Shown here: piece by piece, positions 7,519-13,435 of the stretch
Position numbering within the stretch: position 1 is the first letter of the stretch
Layout: every line of letters starts with the position of its first letter
Assembly: GCA_001796155.1 (NCBI GenBank)
Contig: MGLU01000025.1
Coordinates: forward strand, 1,542 to 16,283
Direction: 5' to 3'
DNA: 14,742 nt
From: Chlamydiae bacterium RIFCSPHIGHO2_12_FULL_27_8
Lineage (GTDB): Bacteria > Chlamydiota > Chlamydiia > Chlamydiales > SM23-39
The notes under the pieces: generated by a model
Seen by the model: the letters and a program-made list of their open reading frames with translations, nothing else
Told to the model about the DNA's origin: nothing
Database searches by the model: none
Position numbers and translations under genes: made by a program

Positions 7519-8678
7519 GTTATCCCGTCAAAAATCAAATAAAGCCATAAAAACACACATGTTACTTTAAGTAAAAAAAAGAGTTCATTATAAGCAGCAC
7601 CATACTCCCCTTTTTTTAGAAAAGCATTTATTATAAAATCTGGATATATAAGCAAAAAAGCCGAAACAACTACAGCTATTAATAAAAGAAGTTTTACAGC
7701 TGAAGTCCATACTTTTTTGATTTTTAAAAAATCTTTTGCACCTATCATGTTTGCTGAAATTGTTGAAACACCCTTTTGCAGTCCTGTGACTCCAAAAGCA
7801 ATTAATCCATAAATATTTTGACCGATAGCCATTGTTGTAATATATTTTTCTCCAAGTGAAGCCATCATGTAGTATATAAGTGCCCATGCAGTTATTTCGA
7901 TCATATGTCCAAAAGATGTCGGGGCACCTATTCTTAAGCATTTTTTTATCAGTTTGAAATCGAATGAAACATGATTGGTATAATATTTTACTCTATATCT
8001 TTTTTTAAAAAAAAATATAAAAAGTATTACAATTTGAACAATTTGAGCAAGACCTGTAGCTATAGCTGCTCCTTTTGTTCCCATCGATGGGATAAAATGT
8101 TTTATTCCAAAAATTAATAAAATATCAAAAAGAATATTGGCAAGATTCGCTATTATTGTAATGAAAATTATTATTTTTGTTTTTCCTATACCGACAAAAA
8201 AAGAGGTTAAAGCTGTTTGAATTCCAAATGTAAACAAAAAATAGAATAACCATTGAAAATATGGTAGTGCATAATCACTATAATGATATTTTGGTAAAAA
8301 ATATGGTCCTGAAAATTTTCCAAGCAAAATAAAAAAAGGCAAACAAAAAAGAGAGAAAAAGATCATCTGCCATACGGGAGAAGAGACTTTTTCATATTTT
8401 TTTGAACCATTAAACTGACCAATAAAAACTTCTGCAATAGAAACAATTCCTATTAGTCCAAATTGAAAAATTGCACAAAAAAGAGATGCAGTTGTAGCTG
8501 CATTCATTGCATCTAAAGAATAGTAAGCTAAAATAAGTCTATCTACAAAAAGCATTAGATAGTTTGAAAAAAAAGAAAGCATTAATGGTATTGAAATTGC
8601 AATGAGCTCTTTTAGACTTCCAGAGGGATGTTTAGTAAGCTTTGAATATTCTTTTGTGATTTCTTCTTGAAAAGCCAT
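7494..8678 (-). pseudogene. MATE-family multidrug/toxin exporter, N-terminal 394 residues, frame broken at A6 tract
   Basis: MATE exporters expel drugs or metabolites using a Na+ or H+ gradient. This frame covers about ten of the expected twelve helices, starting with LKELIAISIPLMLSFFSNYL (about 25-44) and including VDRLILAYYS and GFGHMIEITAW-like mid-protein features. It ends abruptly at GGIF followed by TAA in the T6 run. The next frame continues with LTAAGDT, giving about 460 residues in total, a normal MATE length. The start is the ATG at 8676-8678, with AGGTG 5 nt upstream. A GTG 6 nt earlier lies within that ribosome site and is less likely. Whether the gene is dead, misread or rescued by slippage is open. 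Confidence 0.88.
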
Positions 8679-8698
8679 TTTCACCTAAAACAATAAAA

Positions 8699-8728
8699 TC
8701 AAAAAATTTTATTCATTTCAAGATGAAT
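8699..8728 (-). terminator. weak terminator candidate after the SET gene
   Basis: ATTCAT (8711-8716) and ATGAAT (8723-8728) form a 6-bp stem with a 6-nt loop. On the minus strand four A and then six T residues follow. It lies between the SET stop and the MATE ribosome site. The stem is short and AT-rich, so read-through into the MATE gene is plausible. Confidence 0.3.
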
Positions 8729-8738
8729 TTAAGAGTTA

Positions 8739-9311
8739 CTAAATATTATCTTCTTCACGCCAGTACAAATCGCCATACGAATATACCAGCTCATGATTTT
8801 TTTTAATTCCCCTGCTTCCGGAGGTAAATATTATATATGGCCTTTCTTTATCGTAAAATTCCCATACAATAATATTTGCTTTATGTGAATGGTTCATAAA
8901 TCTTGTCCAGTTCCCCTGTTTTTTACCATCTATTGAATACTTTTTAAAATCGGGAAAACAAAATGTCGAGTTATTATTCACACCAATTTTTTTATCTAGC
9001 TTTAAAATTCCGGTATATTGGTTCAAAATTTTATAAGGTGGAATATTCTCTTTAGCAAATACCCCATATCCCATATATGGACTAATATATTTTATATTAA
9101 TTTTTTTAAAATTATCTTTATCAATTTTCTGTTTTTTAATTCTTTTTAGAAAATTCTTAAACTGTACCCTTCTAGTTTTGCTGTAATAGTTTTTTTTTGA
9201 ATTTTTATAGAATTTTGACCAATCTTTTTTAAATGATTTTTCAATATCCTTAGGTATCTCCAAATCGTCTAAATAATTAAATTTTATTTTTAATTTATCA
9301 ATCTGTTTCAT
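8739..9311 (-). CDS. SET-domain protein lysine methyltransferase
   Basis: The 190-residue protein has a very Lys-rich N-terminal third (1-72) and a compact SET domain (about 73-186). The SAM-binding GYG motif is at 81-83 (SPYMGYGVFAKENI). The pseudoknot motif NHS is at 140-142 (RFMNHSHKAN), and ELVYSYGDLYW (174-184) supplies the catalytic Tyr region. No post-SET cysteines are seen. It should transfer methyl groups from SAM to lysine in a protein. In intracellular bacteria such proteins either modify bacterial proteins or are secreted to alter host chromatin (Chlamydia NUE, Legionella RomA/LegAS4). No signal peptide is visible. A TATAAT box at 9321-9326 is only 9 nt upstream of the ATG, and no ribosome site is seen, so the mRNA may be nearly leaderless. 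Confidence 0.88.
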   Translation of the reverse strand: MKQIDKLKIKFNYLDDLEIPKDIEKSFKKDWSKFYKNSKKNYYSKTRRVQFKNFLKRIKKQKIDKDNFKKINIKYISPYMGYGVFAKENIPPYKILNQYTGILKLDKKIGVNNNSTFCFPDFKKYSIDGKKQGNWTRFMNHSHKANIIVWEFYDKERPYIIFTSGSRGIKKNHELVYSYGDLYWREEDNI

Positions 9312-9330
9312 AATTTTATTATTATAATAC

Positions 9331-9357
9331 TTTATTAATTAATTATAAATTAATAAA
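9331..9357. repeat. 10-bp AT-only inverted repeat between divergent genes
   Basis: TTTATTAATT (9331-9340) is matched by AATTAATAAA (9348-9357) across a 7-nt spacer. It lies just upstream of the SET gene's -10-like box, in the gap between the SET gene and the plus-strand membrane-protein gene. A second small palindrome lies near 9380-9392 (AAGTTAATAACTT). This could be an operator or chance in AT-rich DNA. Confidence 0.4.
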
Positions 9358-9453
9358 ATAATTTATATTACAATCAACCAAGTTAATAACTTTATTAATA
9401 ATATTGTAAAACATTTTTTTAATTAATTTTCACTTATTAGATAAGAATATTTA

Positions 9454-9481
9454 TTGAAAATATATGAATATATGATATAAT
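9454..9481 (+). promoter_or_regulatory. sigma-70-type promoter for the 107-residue membrane protein
   Basis: TTGAAA (9454-9459), a 16-nt spacer, then a consensus TATAAT (9476-9481). Transcription would start near 9488, giving a 5' leader of about 26 nt that contains the GGAG ribosome site at 9502-9505. Confidence 0.7.
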
Positions 9482-9513
9482 ATGTTTCAAATTATTATAT
9501 TGGAGAACGTTCT

Positions 9514-9837
9514 ATGTCAACTGAATCAACGTTTAAAACAGCCCTTCCATATGGGATTGTGTCCTTATCAGCCGGTGTAATTGGAACTATTATAGCCGTC
9601 GGAGCAACATCCACTGCAATTAAAATTGCAGCAATTGCAATAGCCCTTTTTGGAGCATGGTCATTATTGGCTACAATTTTTTGCGGCTTAATTAATTCAG
9701 GTAACCCTGAAGGATTCCGTGAAGAATTACCAAAATTTGCCGTTACTTTCATTGCTTCCGGAATAGCAGATATTATAACTGCCGTAGCAAAAGCGTTAAT
9801 TTTCTCATGGATTCATAGAAGAGAATCCAGGGCATAA
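9514..9837 (+). CDS. small Ala/Ile-rich membrane protein of unknown function
   Basis: The family is not recognised. The 107 residues contain hydrophobic segments at about 13-32, 36-60 and 73-95. The first two are separated only by a short GATST turn, giving a two-lobed hydrophobic stretch of about 45 residues. The protein ends in a basic tail (IHRRESRA). The gene has a near-consensus promoter, a good ribosome site (GGAG, 8 nt before ATG) and codons noticeably richer in G+C than its neighbours, which together suggest high expression. The two-lobed pattern recalls inclusion-membrane (Inc) proteins of chlamydiae, but that is only a shape resemblance. It is monocistronic, with a terminator-like hairpin right after the stop. 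Confidence 0.75.
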   Translation: MSTESTFKTALPYGIVSLSAGVIGTIIAVGATSTAIKIAAIAIALFGAWSLLATIFCGLINSGNPEGFREELPKFAVTFIASGIADIITAVAKALIFSWIHRRESRA

Positions 9838-9840
9838 ATA

Positions 9841-9873
9841 GTATCTATAAAATAGAAATACTTCTGTTTTTTT
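9841..9873 (+). terminator. terminator-like hairpin after the small membrane protein
   Basis: GTATCTAT (9841-9848) pairs with ATAG and ATAC (9852-9861 region) around a small A-rich loop and bulge. CTGTTTTTTT (9864-9873) follows. The stem is AT-rich and imperfect, but the T-run and the position 3 nt after the stop codon are right. Confidence 0.5.
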
Positions 9874-9941
9874 AGATAATTTCTAGATATATTTAAATTC
9901 ATTTTATTTATAAAATTTTACCTTAAAAATAAGGACAAAAT

Positions 9942-10265
9942 ATGGGAGTAAGTACATGCTCATTTTTAAAGGAAATGGAAGAAATCTCATTTAACATCGG
10001 AAATATTGAAGATTTTAAAGATTATTCTGAGCTAGTTCAAAAAACTAAAATAGTTGCTCAGGAAAAACATTTTCTTAATCCCGAAATATTTCTAAAAATT
10101 GAATATAAAAATGATTTAATAAAATATTCTTATCTACCAATTCCGTTTAAAGCTGCTCCTTCAAGAGAGAAAATAGATCCAATTAACATTCTCAGTAAAA
10201 CCGATTTTGAAACTTTTATAAAAGAACTTCATTATTATAAAAAAATAAATATATTTTTGTTTTAA
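9942..10265 (+). CDS. hypothetical protein, 107 residues
   Basis: I do not recognise this protein. It appears soluble and mixed alpha/beta, with an acidic N-terminal helix (7-40) and a central strand pair around LKIEYKNDLIKYSYLPIPF (51-69). A C-terminal helix (85-98) and a hydrophobic tail follow. There is no signal peptide or membrane helix, and its two notable features are a lone Cys6 and a Pro-rich middle. AAGGA lies about 8 nt before the ATG. It converges on the small basic gene to its right, with 21 nt between the stops. Good ribosome site and ordinary codon use support it as a real gene. Confidence 0.6.
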   Translation: MGVSTCSFLKEMEEISFNIGNIEDFKDYSELVQKTKIVAQEKHFLNPEIFLKIEYKNDLIKYSYLPIPFKAAPSREKIDPINILSKTDFETFIKELHYYKKINIFLF

Positions 10266-10286
10266 CAAAAAATGTAAAAATAAAAA

Positions 10287-10436
10287 TTATCTTCTTTTAA
10301 AGAATTGTACTTCCATTTCATGTTTTTTAGCAGCTTTCAAACTATTAAAAGTCCCTAAATTTCTTCTTTTCTTAGTCTTAGGATTTTTTTTTCTTGAATA
10401 TAGCCTATATTTTCCGGATTTAAGCTTTCTAATCAT
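10287..10436 (-). CDS. conserved small basic protein, 49 residues
   Basis: The short, strongly basic protein begins MIRKLKSGKYRLYSRKKNPK and continues with KRRNLGTFNSLKAAKKHE and a C-terminal QFFKRR. I recognise the sequence type from many proteobacterial and related genomes as a conserved uncharacterised protein of about this length. The SGKYRLYSRK...RNLGTF layout suggests a small beta-hairpin like the N-terminal arm domain of some integrases, then a helix. The longer frame that starts at 10487 is unlikely. GGGGAGAA directly upstream of the ATG at 10434-10436 is the best ribosome site nearby, and similarity starts at that Met. A nucleic-acid-binding role is plausible from charge only. Confidence 0.75.
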   Translation of the reverse strand: MIRKLKSGKYRLYSRKKNPKTKKRRNLGTFNSLKAAKKHEMEVQFFKRR

Positions 10437-10505
10437 TTCTCCCCATATCTTATATTTTTTAAATATCAAAAATGTATTATTAAACAAATAAAAATATTTT
10501 AATCT

Positions 10506-10535
10506 TTGACAAATATTTATAATTACAATTAAAAT
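10506..10535 (+). promoter_or_regulatory. promoter for the His-leader / symporter transcript
   Basis: A perfect TTGACA (10506-10511) is followed after 18 nt by TAAAAT (10530-10535). An alternative TATAAT at 10518-10523 has no good -35. A start near 10542 would leave about 33 nt before the leader-peptide ATG. Confidence 0.5.
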
Positions 10536-10574
10536 TACCCCACTTTATAGAGATACTATATTTCAGAGGAAATT

Positions 10575-10685
10575 ATGAAAATAAAACTTAACATTAAAAC
10601 TTTTAAAGAAAAAAAGTTTTTAACTAATTTATCTACAGTCTCTAATTTTTCAAATATTTTCTTTCATCATCATCATCAAATTTAA
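10575..10685 (+). CDS. 36-residue histidine leader peptide (hisL-like)
   Basis: This short frame has an ATG at 10575, a good ribosome site (AGAGGA at 10565-10570) and a TAA at 10683-10685. The peptide is basic and ends with four consecutive His (residues 31-34, CAT codons at 10665-10676), then Gln-Ile. There is no other His in it. A His run just before the stop of a short translated frame, with competing RNA stems next and a transporter gene after them, is the layout of amino-acid leader peptides such as hisL of enteric bacteria. The proposed role is as a sensor: ribosomes pause at the His codons when charged tRNA-His is scarce. A chance (CAT)4 repeat is the main alternative. Confidence 0.6.
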   Translation: MKIKLNIKTFKEKKFLTNLSTVSNFSNIFFHHHHQI

Positions 10686-10690
10686 TTAAC

Positions 10691-10792
10691 CTTTTTTACT
10701 TCATTACAGAACATTTATTTTAATAAAGTACAAAAGATCAAATTATTATTTTTTACGATCTTTTTAAATTAAAAAAATTCTCGAAGTAAAAA
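10691..10792 (+). promoter_or_regulatory. putative transcription attenuator: competing antiterminator and terminator stems
   Basis: Three pairings compete. The terminator candidate is AAAAGATC (10732-10739) with GATCTTTT (10757-10764), a perfect 8-bp stem running into T residues. The antiterminator candidate is 10691-10701 with 10726-10736, 10 of 11 positions paired, and it uses up the 5' arm of the terminator. A third is a 10-bp perfect stem, 10693-10702 with 10783-10792. A ribosome paused at the His codons (10665-10676) would leave 10691 onward free and allow the antiterminator. One that reaches the stop at 10683-10685 would cover about 10691-10697 and let the terminator form. The terminator is weak, with a 17-nt loop and little G+C. 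Confidence 0.5.
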
Positions 10793-10830
10793 TTTACAAA
10801 TAACATTTATTAACAAAAAGGATTTTTATT

Positions 10831-12192
10831 ATGAATATCAAATTATTTTTAGTAGTTATAGCAATTTTAGGCGGTTTATGTCTCTGGATTGGAAAAATAT
10901 CATCAAAAAACATCAAAACAAATGATGATTATTTTTTAATGGGAAGAAAGCTAAGTGTGATTCCATTATGTTTAACATTTTTTGCAACACAGCTTGGTGG
11001 CGGCACTCTATTAGGAGCAGCTCAGGAAGCTTATCAAAAAGGATGGATTGTATTATTCTATCCATTAGGTGTGGCTTTAGGTTTTTTCGCACTTGGCATG
11101 GGATTTGGTAGCAAATTAAAAAATTTAAATATTTCTACCACAGCAGAAATTTTTGAAAAAATTTATAAATCAAGGATTCAAAGATATATAGCATCAATCT
11201 TCTCAATTATATCATTGTTTTTTGTTTTAGTGGCTCAAGGAATCGCTGCAAAAAAGTTTTTTATTTCAATGAATTTTCAATCCCCCCTTATATTTGTTAT
11301 TTTTTGGACCATTTTGATTCTATACACTGTTATGGGAGGTCTCGAAGCTGTTGTTAATACAGACGTCCTACAGACATTATTTATGATCTTAATTTTAGGA
11401 TTAACTTTTTTTTCAATTAATTTAGGAAATACTGAAATTGTAAATAATTTTTCCATACAAAATATATTTGTATCAGATGTTCCTTGGATAACATGGCTGT
11501 TAATACCTTTTTTATTTATGCTTATAGAACAGGATATGGGACAAAGATGTTTTGCAGCAAAAAATAATAAAATAGTAACTTTTGCAACAATAGGTGCAGG
11601 AATACTTCTTTTAATATCTTCATCTATTGCTATATATTTTGGAGTAATGGCAAAGAAATTAGGCCTGACTATAAGTGAAAATTCAAGTATTTTAGTAGAA
11701 TCTGTAAAACTTTTAACAACACCTACTATAACAACGTTATTTATGTGTGCAATTTTTATGGCAATAATATCTACAGCCGATTCTATTTTATGCTCTATCA
11801 GCTCAAATGTATCTTATGATTTTTTAATTTCTAAAAACATATCATCAAAAAAACAGGTAACCATTTCTAAAGCCGTAACCCTATTTTTTGGTCTTGCTTC
11901 AATCTCTTTTGTATTTATCTTCAATGATGTGGTAACTATGCTAATGTTTGGATATCAACTAACAATCAATATTTTATTTGTTTCGATTTTTATGGCATTG
12001 ATTTCCAAAAATCCATCTCGTCTTGGAGCATATATTTCTATGATTGCAGGTGCAATTTCATTTATATTTATTAAATTTATTCGTGTTCCAATTTCAGAAG
12101 ATATTTTAACAGTTGGATTAAGCTTTTTGGGGTATTTTATAGGTAAAAAAATGGATAAAAAAAGAGTTGCGTTAAATGAAATTGAAGATTAA
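10831..12192 (+). CDS. sodium:solute symporter (SSS/PutP superfamily), probable histidine importer
   Basis: The 453 residues form about 12-13 membrane helices of the SSS family, which couple Na+ entry to solute uptake at the inner membrane. Family signatures are DDYFLMGRKLS (32-42), the Gly-rich first core helix TQLGGGTLLGAA (53-64), YTVMGGLEAVVNTDVLQ (165-181) and DMGQRCFAAK (235-244). STADSILCSIS (314-324) corresponds to the sodium-site helix with Ser/Thr ligands. The ATG has AAGGA about 9 nt upstream. Family members carry proline, sugars, pantothenate and other solutes, and the sequence alone does not give the substrate. The His-codon leader and attenuator directly upstream are the reason to propose histidine. 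A strong terminator follows, so it is the only structural gene of its transcript. Confidence 0.92.
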   Translation: MNIKLFLVVIAILGGLCLWIGKISSKNIKTNDDYFLMGRKLSVIPLCLTFFATQLGGGTLLGAAQEAYQKGWIVLFYPLGVALGFFALGMGFGSKLKNLNISTTAEIFEKIYKSRIQRYIASIFSIISLFFVLVAQGIAAKKFFISMNFQSPLIFVIFWTILILYTVMGGLEAVVNTDVLQTLFMILILGLTFFSINLGNTEIVNNFSIQNIFVSDVPWITWLLIPFLFMLIEQDMGQRCFAAKNNKIVTFATIGAGILLLISSSIAIYFGVMAKKLGLTISENSSILVESVKLLTTPTITTLFMCAIFMAIISTADSILCSISSNVSYDFLISKNISSKKQVTISKAVTLFFGLASISFVFIFNDVVTMLMFGYQLTINILFVSIFMALISKNPSRLGAYISMIAGAISFIFIKFIRVPISEDILTVGLSFLGYFIGKKMDKKRVALNEIED

Positions 12193-12207
12193 TAAAAAAA
12201 TAATTTA

Positions 12208-12237
12208 ATGGAAAAGCTATTGCTTTTCCATTTTTTT
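12208..12237 (+). terminator. Rho-independent terminator of the symporter gene
   Basis: ATGGAAAAGC (12208-12217) and GCTTTTCCAT (12222-12231) form a perfect 10-bp stem with a 4-nt loop. A further run of T follows to 12237. It lies 15 nt after the stop codon. It shows what a strong terminator looks like in this genome. Confidence 0.9.
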
Positions 12238-12263
12238 CAATATAAAATTTACTATAGGTTTGT

Positions 12264-12566
12264 ATGAATGAAAATGCACATAATCAAAATATTTTAAATT
12301 TAAAATTTATTATTAATGAATATACAAAATCTAGAGGTGAACCTCAATTCTTAATAATGTTTTCATCCTGTTGCAGGGAATTTATAATGATTTATCAAAA
12401 AGATGGCCCAGGTCCTTTAAAAAAATGTTATTTCGATAGAATACATTATCCGGATTTTTTGAAAAATTTAGAAAAATTAAATTGTAGAAAATGCCAATCT
12501 CTCATTGGCGAAAAAATGATTTATGTAAAAGAAAATAGGATAGTTTTTCTTAATAAGAATAGTTAA
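12264..12566 (+). CDS. small Cys-rich conserved hypothetical protein (zinc-ribbon-like)
   Basis: The 100 residues include FSSCCREF (34-40) and a distal CRKC knuckle (74-77), with YQKDGPGPLKKCYFDRI (44-60) between them. I recall uncharacterised small proteins with a first CxxC knuckle, a YQKDG-x-G-x-L-x-R-x-Y-x-DRI core and a second CxxC knuckle, which looks like a zinc ribbon. Here the first knuckle is an adjacent Cys36-Cys37 pair instead of CxxC, and there is an extra Cys55, so metal binding may be altered. It is cytoplasmic, with no signal or membrane segment. The ATG lies 27 nt after the symporter terminator, with only a weak ribosome site (ATAGG). Function unknown. Confidence 0.65.
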   Translation: MNENAHNQNILNLKFIINEYTKSRGEPQFLIMFSSCCREFIMIYQKDGPGPLKKCYFDRIHYPDFLKNLEKLNCRKCQSLIGEKMIYVKENRIVFLNKNS

Positions 12567-12605
12567 TGCTTATTCAAATTATTTACCTTCAAAGCTTTGT
12601 AAAAT

Positions 12606-13004
12606 TTAGTTATTTATTATTTTGCTTTTTTTTAGTTCTTTTCTTAATCGAAAAGAATTTACCAAGAAGAAAACTTTAGCAGAATAATTCATTACAATTA
12701 AAAAAAGATATAATCCAATATTAATTTCATTATATGATAAATCTATAGACGGTGTTTTAACGATTTGAATAGGAATTAAATTTAAAATTGTTAATAAAAT
12801 TATTATATTTAATATAGTAGTATTATTCTTCACTAATATAAAAAAATAACTTAAATATGTGTAGACAATAGCATATATTATTGCACCGGTAAAAAAAAAT
12901 ATGCTTATTTTTCTTAGAAAAACAAAAAGAAAGGCTATCAATACGAATACAATATTTTTTAAAATAAAAGAGAGTAACCATTTCTTTTTTTGCTTTATTA
13001 ACAT
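12606..13004 (-). CDS. four-helix membrane protein of unknown function
   Basis: I do not recognise a family. The 132 residues hold four hydrophobic segments at about 10-30, 33-57, 62-82 and 94-115. They are flanked by basic ends (KQKKK at 4-8, RLRKELKKSK at 119-128), giving a predicted inner-membrane protein with both ends inside. AAGGA lies about 9 nt before the ATG. A disrupted small gene ends 26 nt upstream on the same strand, so the two may have formed one transcript. Codon use matches the AT-rich surroundings. It converges on the Cys-rich gene to the left. Confidence 0.6.
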   Translation of the reverse strand: MLIKQKKKWLLSFILKNIVFVLIAFLFVFLRKISIFFFTGAIIYAIVYTYLSYFFILVKNNTTILNIIILLTILNLIPIQIVKTPSIDLSYNEINIGLYLFLIVMNYSAKVFFLVNSFRLRKELKKSKIINN

Positions 13005-13030
13005 AAAAAAATCCTTAAATTTAATATTTT

Positions 13031-13245
13031 CTAAAAATCTGACGAATATCCTACCCCTATAGATCTTTCACCCCAATAAAAGAAAATGTTTCCGACTCTC
13101 TTCCAAAATCCAGGAGATGGATTGTCTTGATTATTAAATAATCGTTCTAGATTTCTTAGCTTAATTTGCTCTTGTGAATATTCAAATAATAAGAAATCTT
13201 TTTTCTTTGCACAATCACTTTCGTTTTTTTTGCTGTTAAAATCAT
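13031..13245 (-). pseudogene. small gene broken at an A8 tract, about 71 residues if repaired
   Basis: A frame ending at 13031-13033 encodes a convincing polar protein with segments such as DFLLFEYSQEQIKLRNLERL and GFWKRVGNIFFYWGERS. It has no ATG, GTG or TTG start before an upstream stop. An ATG at 13243-13245 in another frame runs into eight A residues (13224-13231 as T on the plus strand). One extra A there would join it to this frame as MILTAKKNESDCAKKK and onward. A TATAAT box at 13252-13257 lies 6 nt before that ATG, suggesting a leaderless start. No family recognised. Either decayed, misread or slippage-dependent. Confidence 0.4.
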
Positions 13246-13315
13246 GATTGAATTATAAAATAACCTATGATATTAGGAAAGCTTAATGAATGTACATTTA
13301 GAAAATACATACAAG

Positions 13316-13392
13316 AGCAGGGAAGGCAATAGACGCTCTCATCCTACGGCTTAAGCCATAGTCTTACCCGCTTTTGTCGTAAAATAACGTAT
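13316..13392 (+). other. GC-richer hairpin island, possible IS200/IS605 (TnpB) right-end remnant
   Basis: The stretch contains GCAGGGAAGGCAATAGACGC and then a near-perfect inverted repeat, CTACGGCTT (13344-13352) with AAGCCATAG (13353-13361). TAGTCTTAC follows. Its composition differs sharply from the flanks. The order of a GAAGGCAATAGACGC-like stretch, a CGGCTTAAGCC hairpin and a short tail is what I recall from the 3' ends of IS200/IS605 elements, where the end of tnpB overlaps its guide RNA. No tnpB is visible, so this would be a relic or a non-autonomous copy. From memory only; confidence is low. The rest of 13246-13435 shows no gene. Confidence 0.3.
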
Positions 13393-13435
13393 TATTTTCT
13401 TTATAAATTTAAAAAAAATTAAAAATTAAAAAAAT

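Noticed and set aside
7588..7941. 117-codon frame on the same strand as the MATE gene
   Set aside because: Out-of-frame shadow of the well-conserved MATE frame, with improbable composition.
9495..9752. 85-codon minus-strand frame opposite the small membrane protein
   Set aside because: The plus-strand gene has the promoter, ribosome site and coherent hydrophobic pattern; the minus frame has none.
10254..10271. Inverted repeat TTTTTGTT / AACAAAAA at the end of the 9942-10265 gene as a terminator
   Set aside because: A 2-nt loop, only one G-C pair and no following T-run on the plus strand; likely chance in AT-rich DNA.
10437..10487. 17-codon N-terminal extension of the small basic protein
   Set aside because: The internal ATG at 10434-10436 has a GGGGAG ribosome site directly upstream, and the conserved sequence begins there.
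12590..12599. CAAAGCTTTG palindrome as a bidirectional terminator between convergent genes
   Set aside because: It has no loop and no flanking T-run on either strand.
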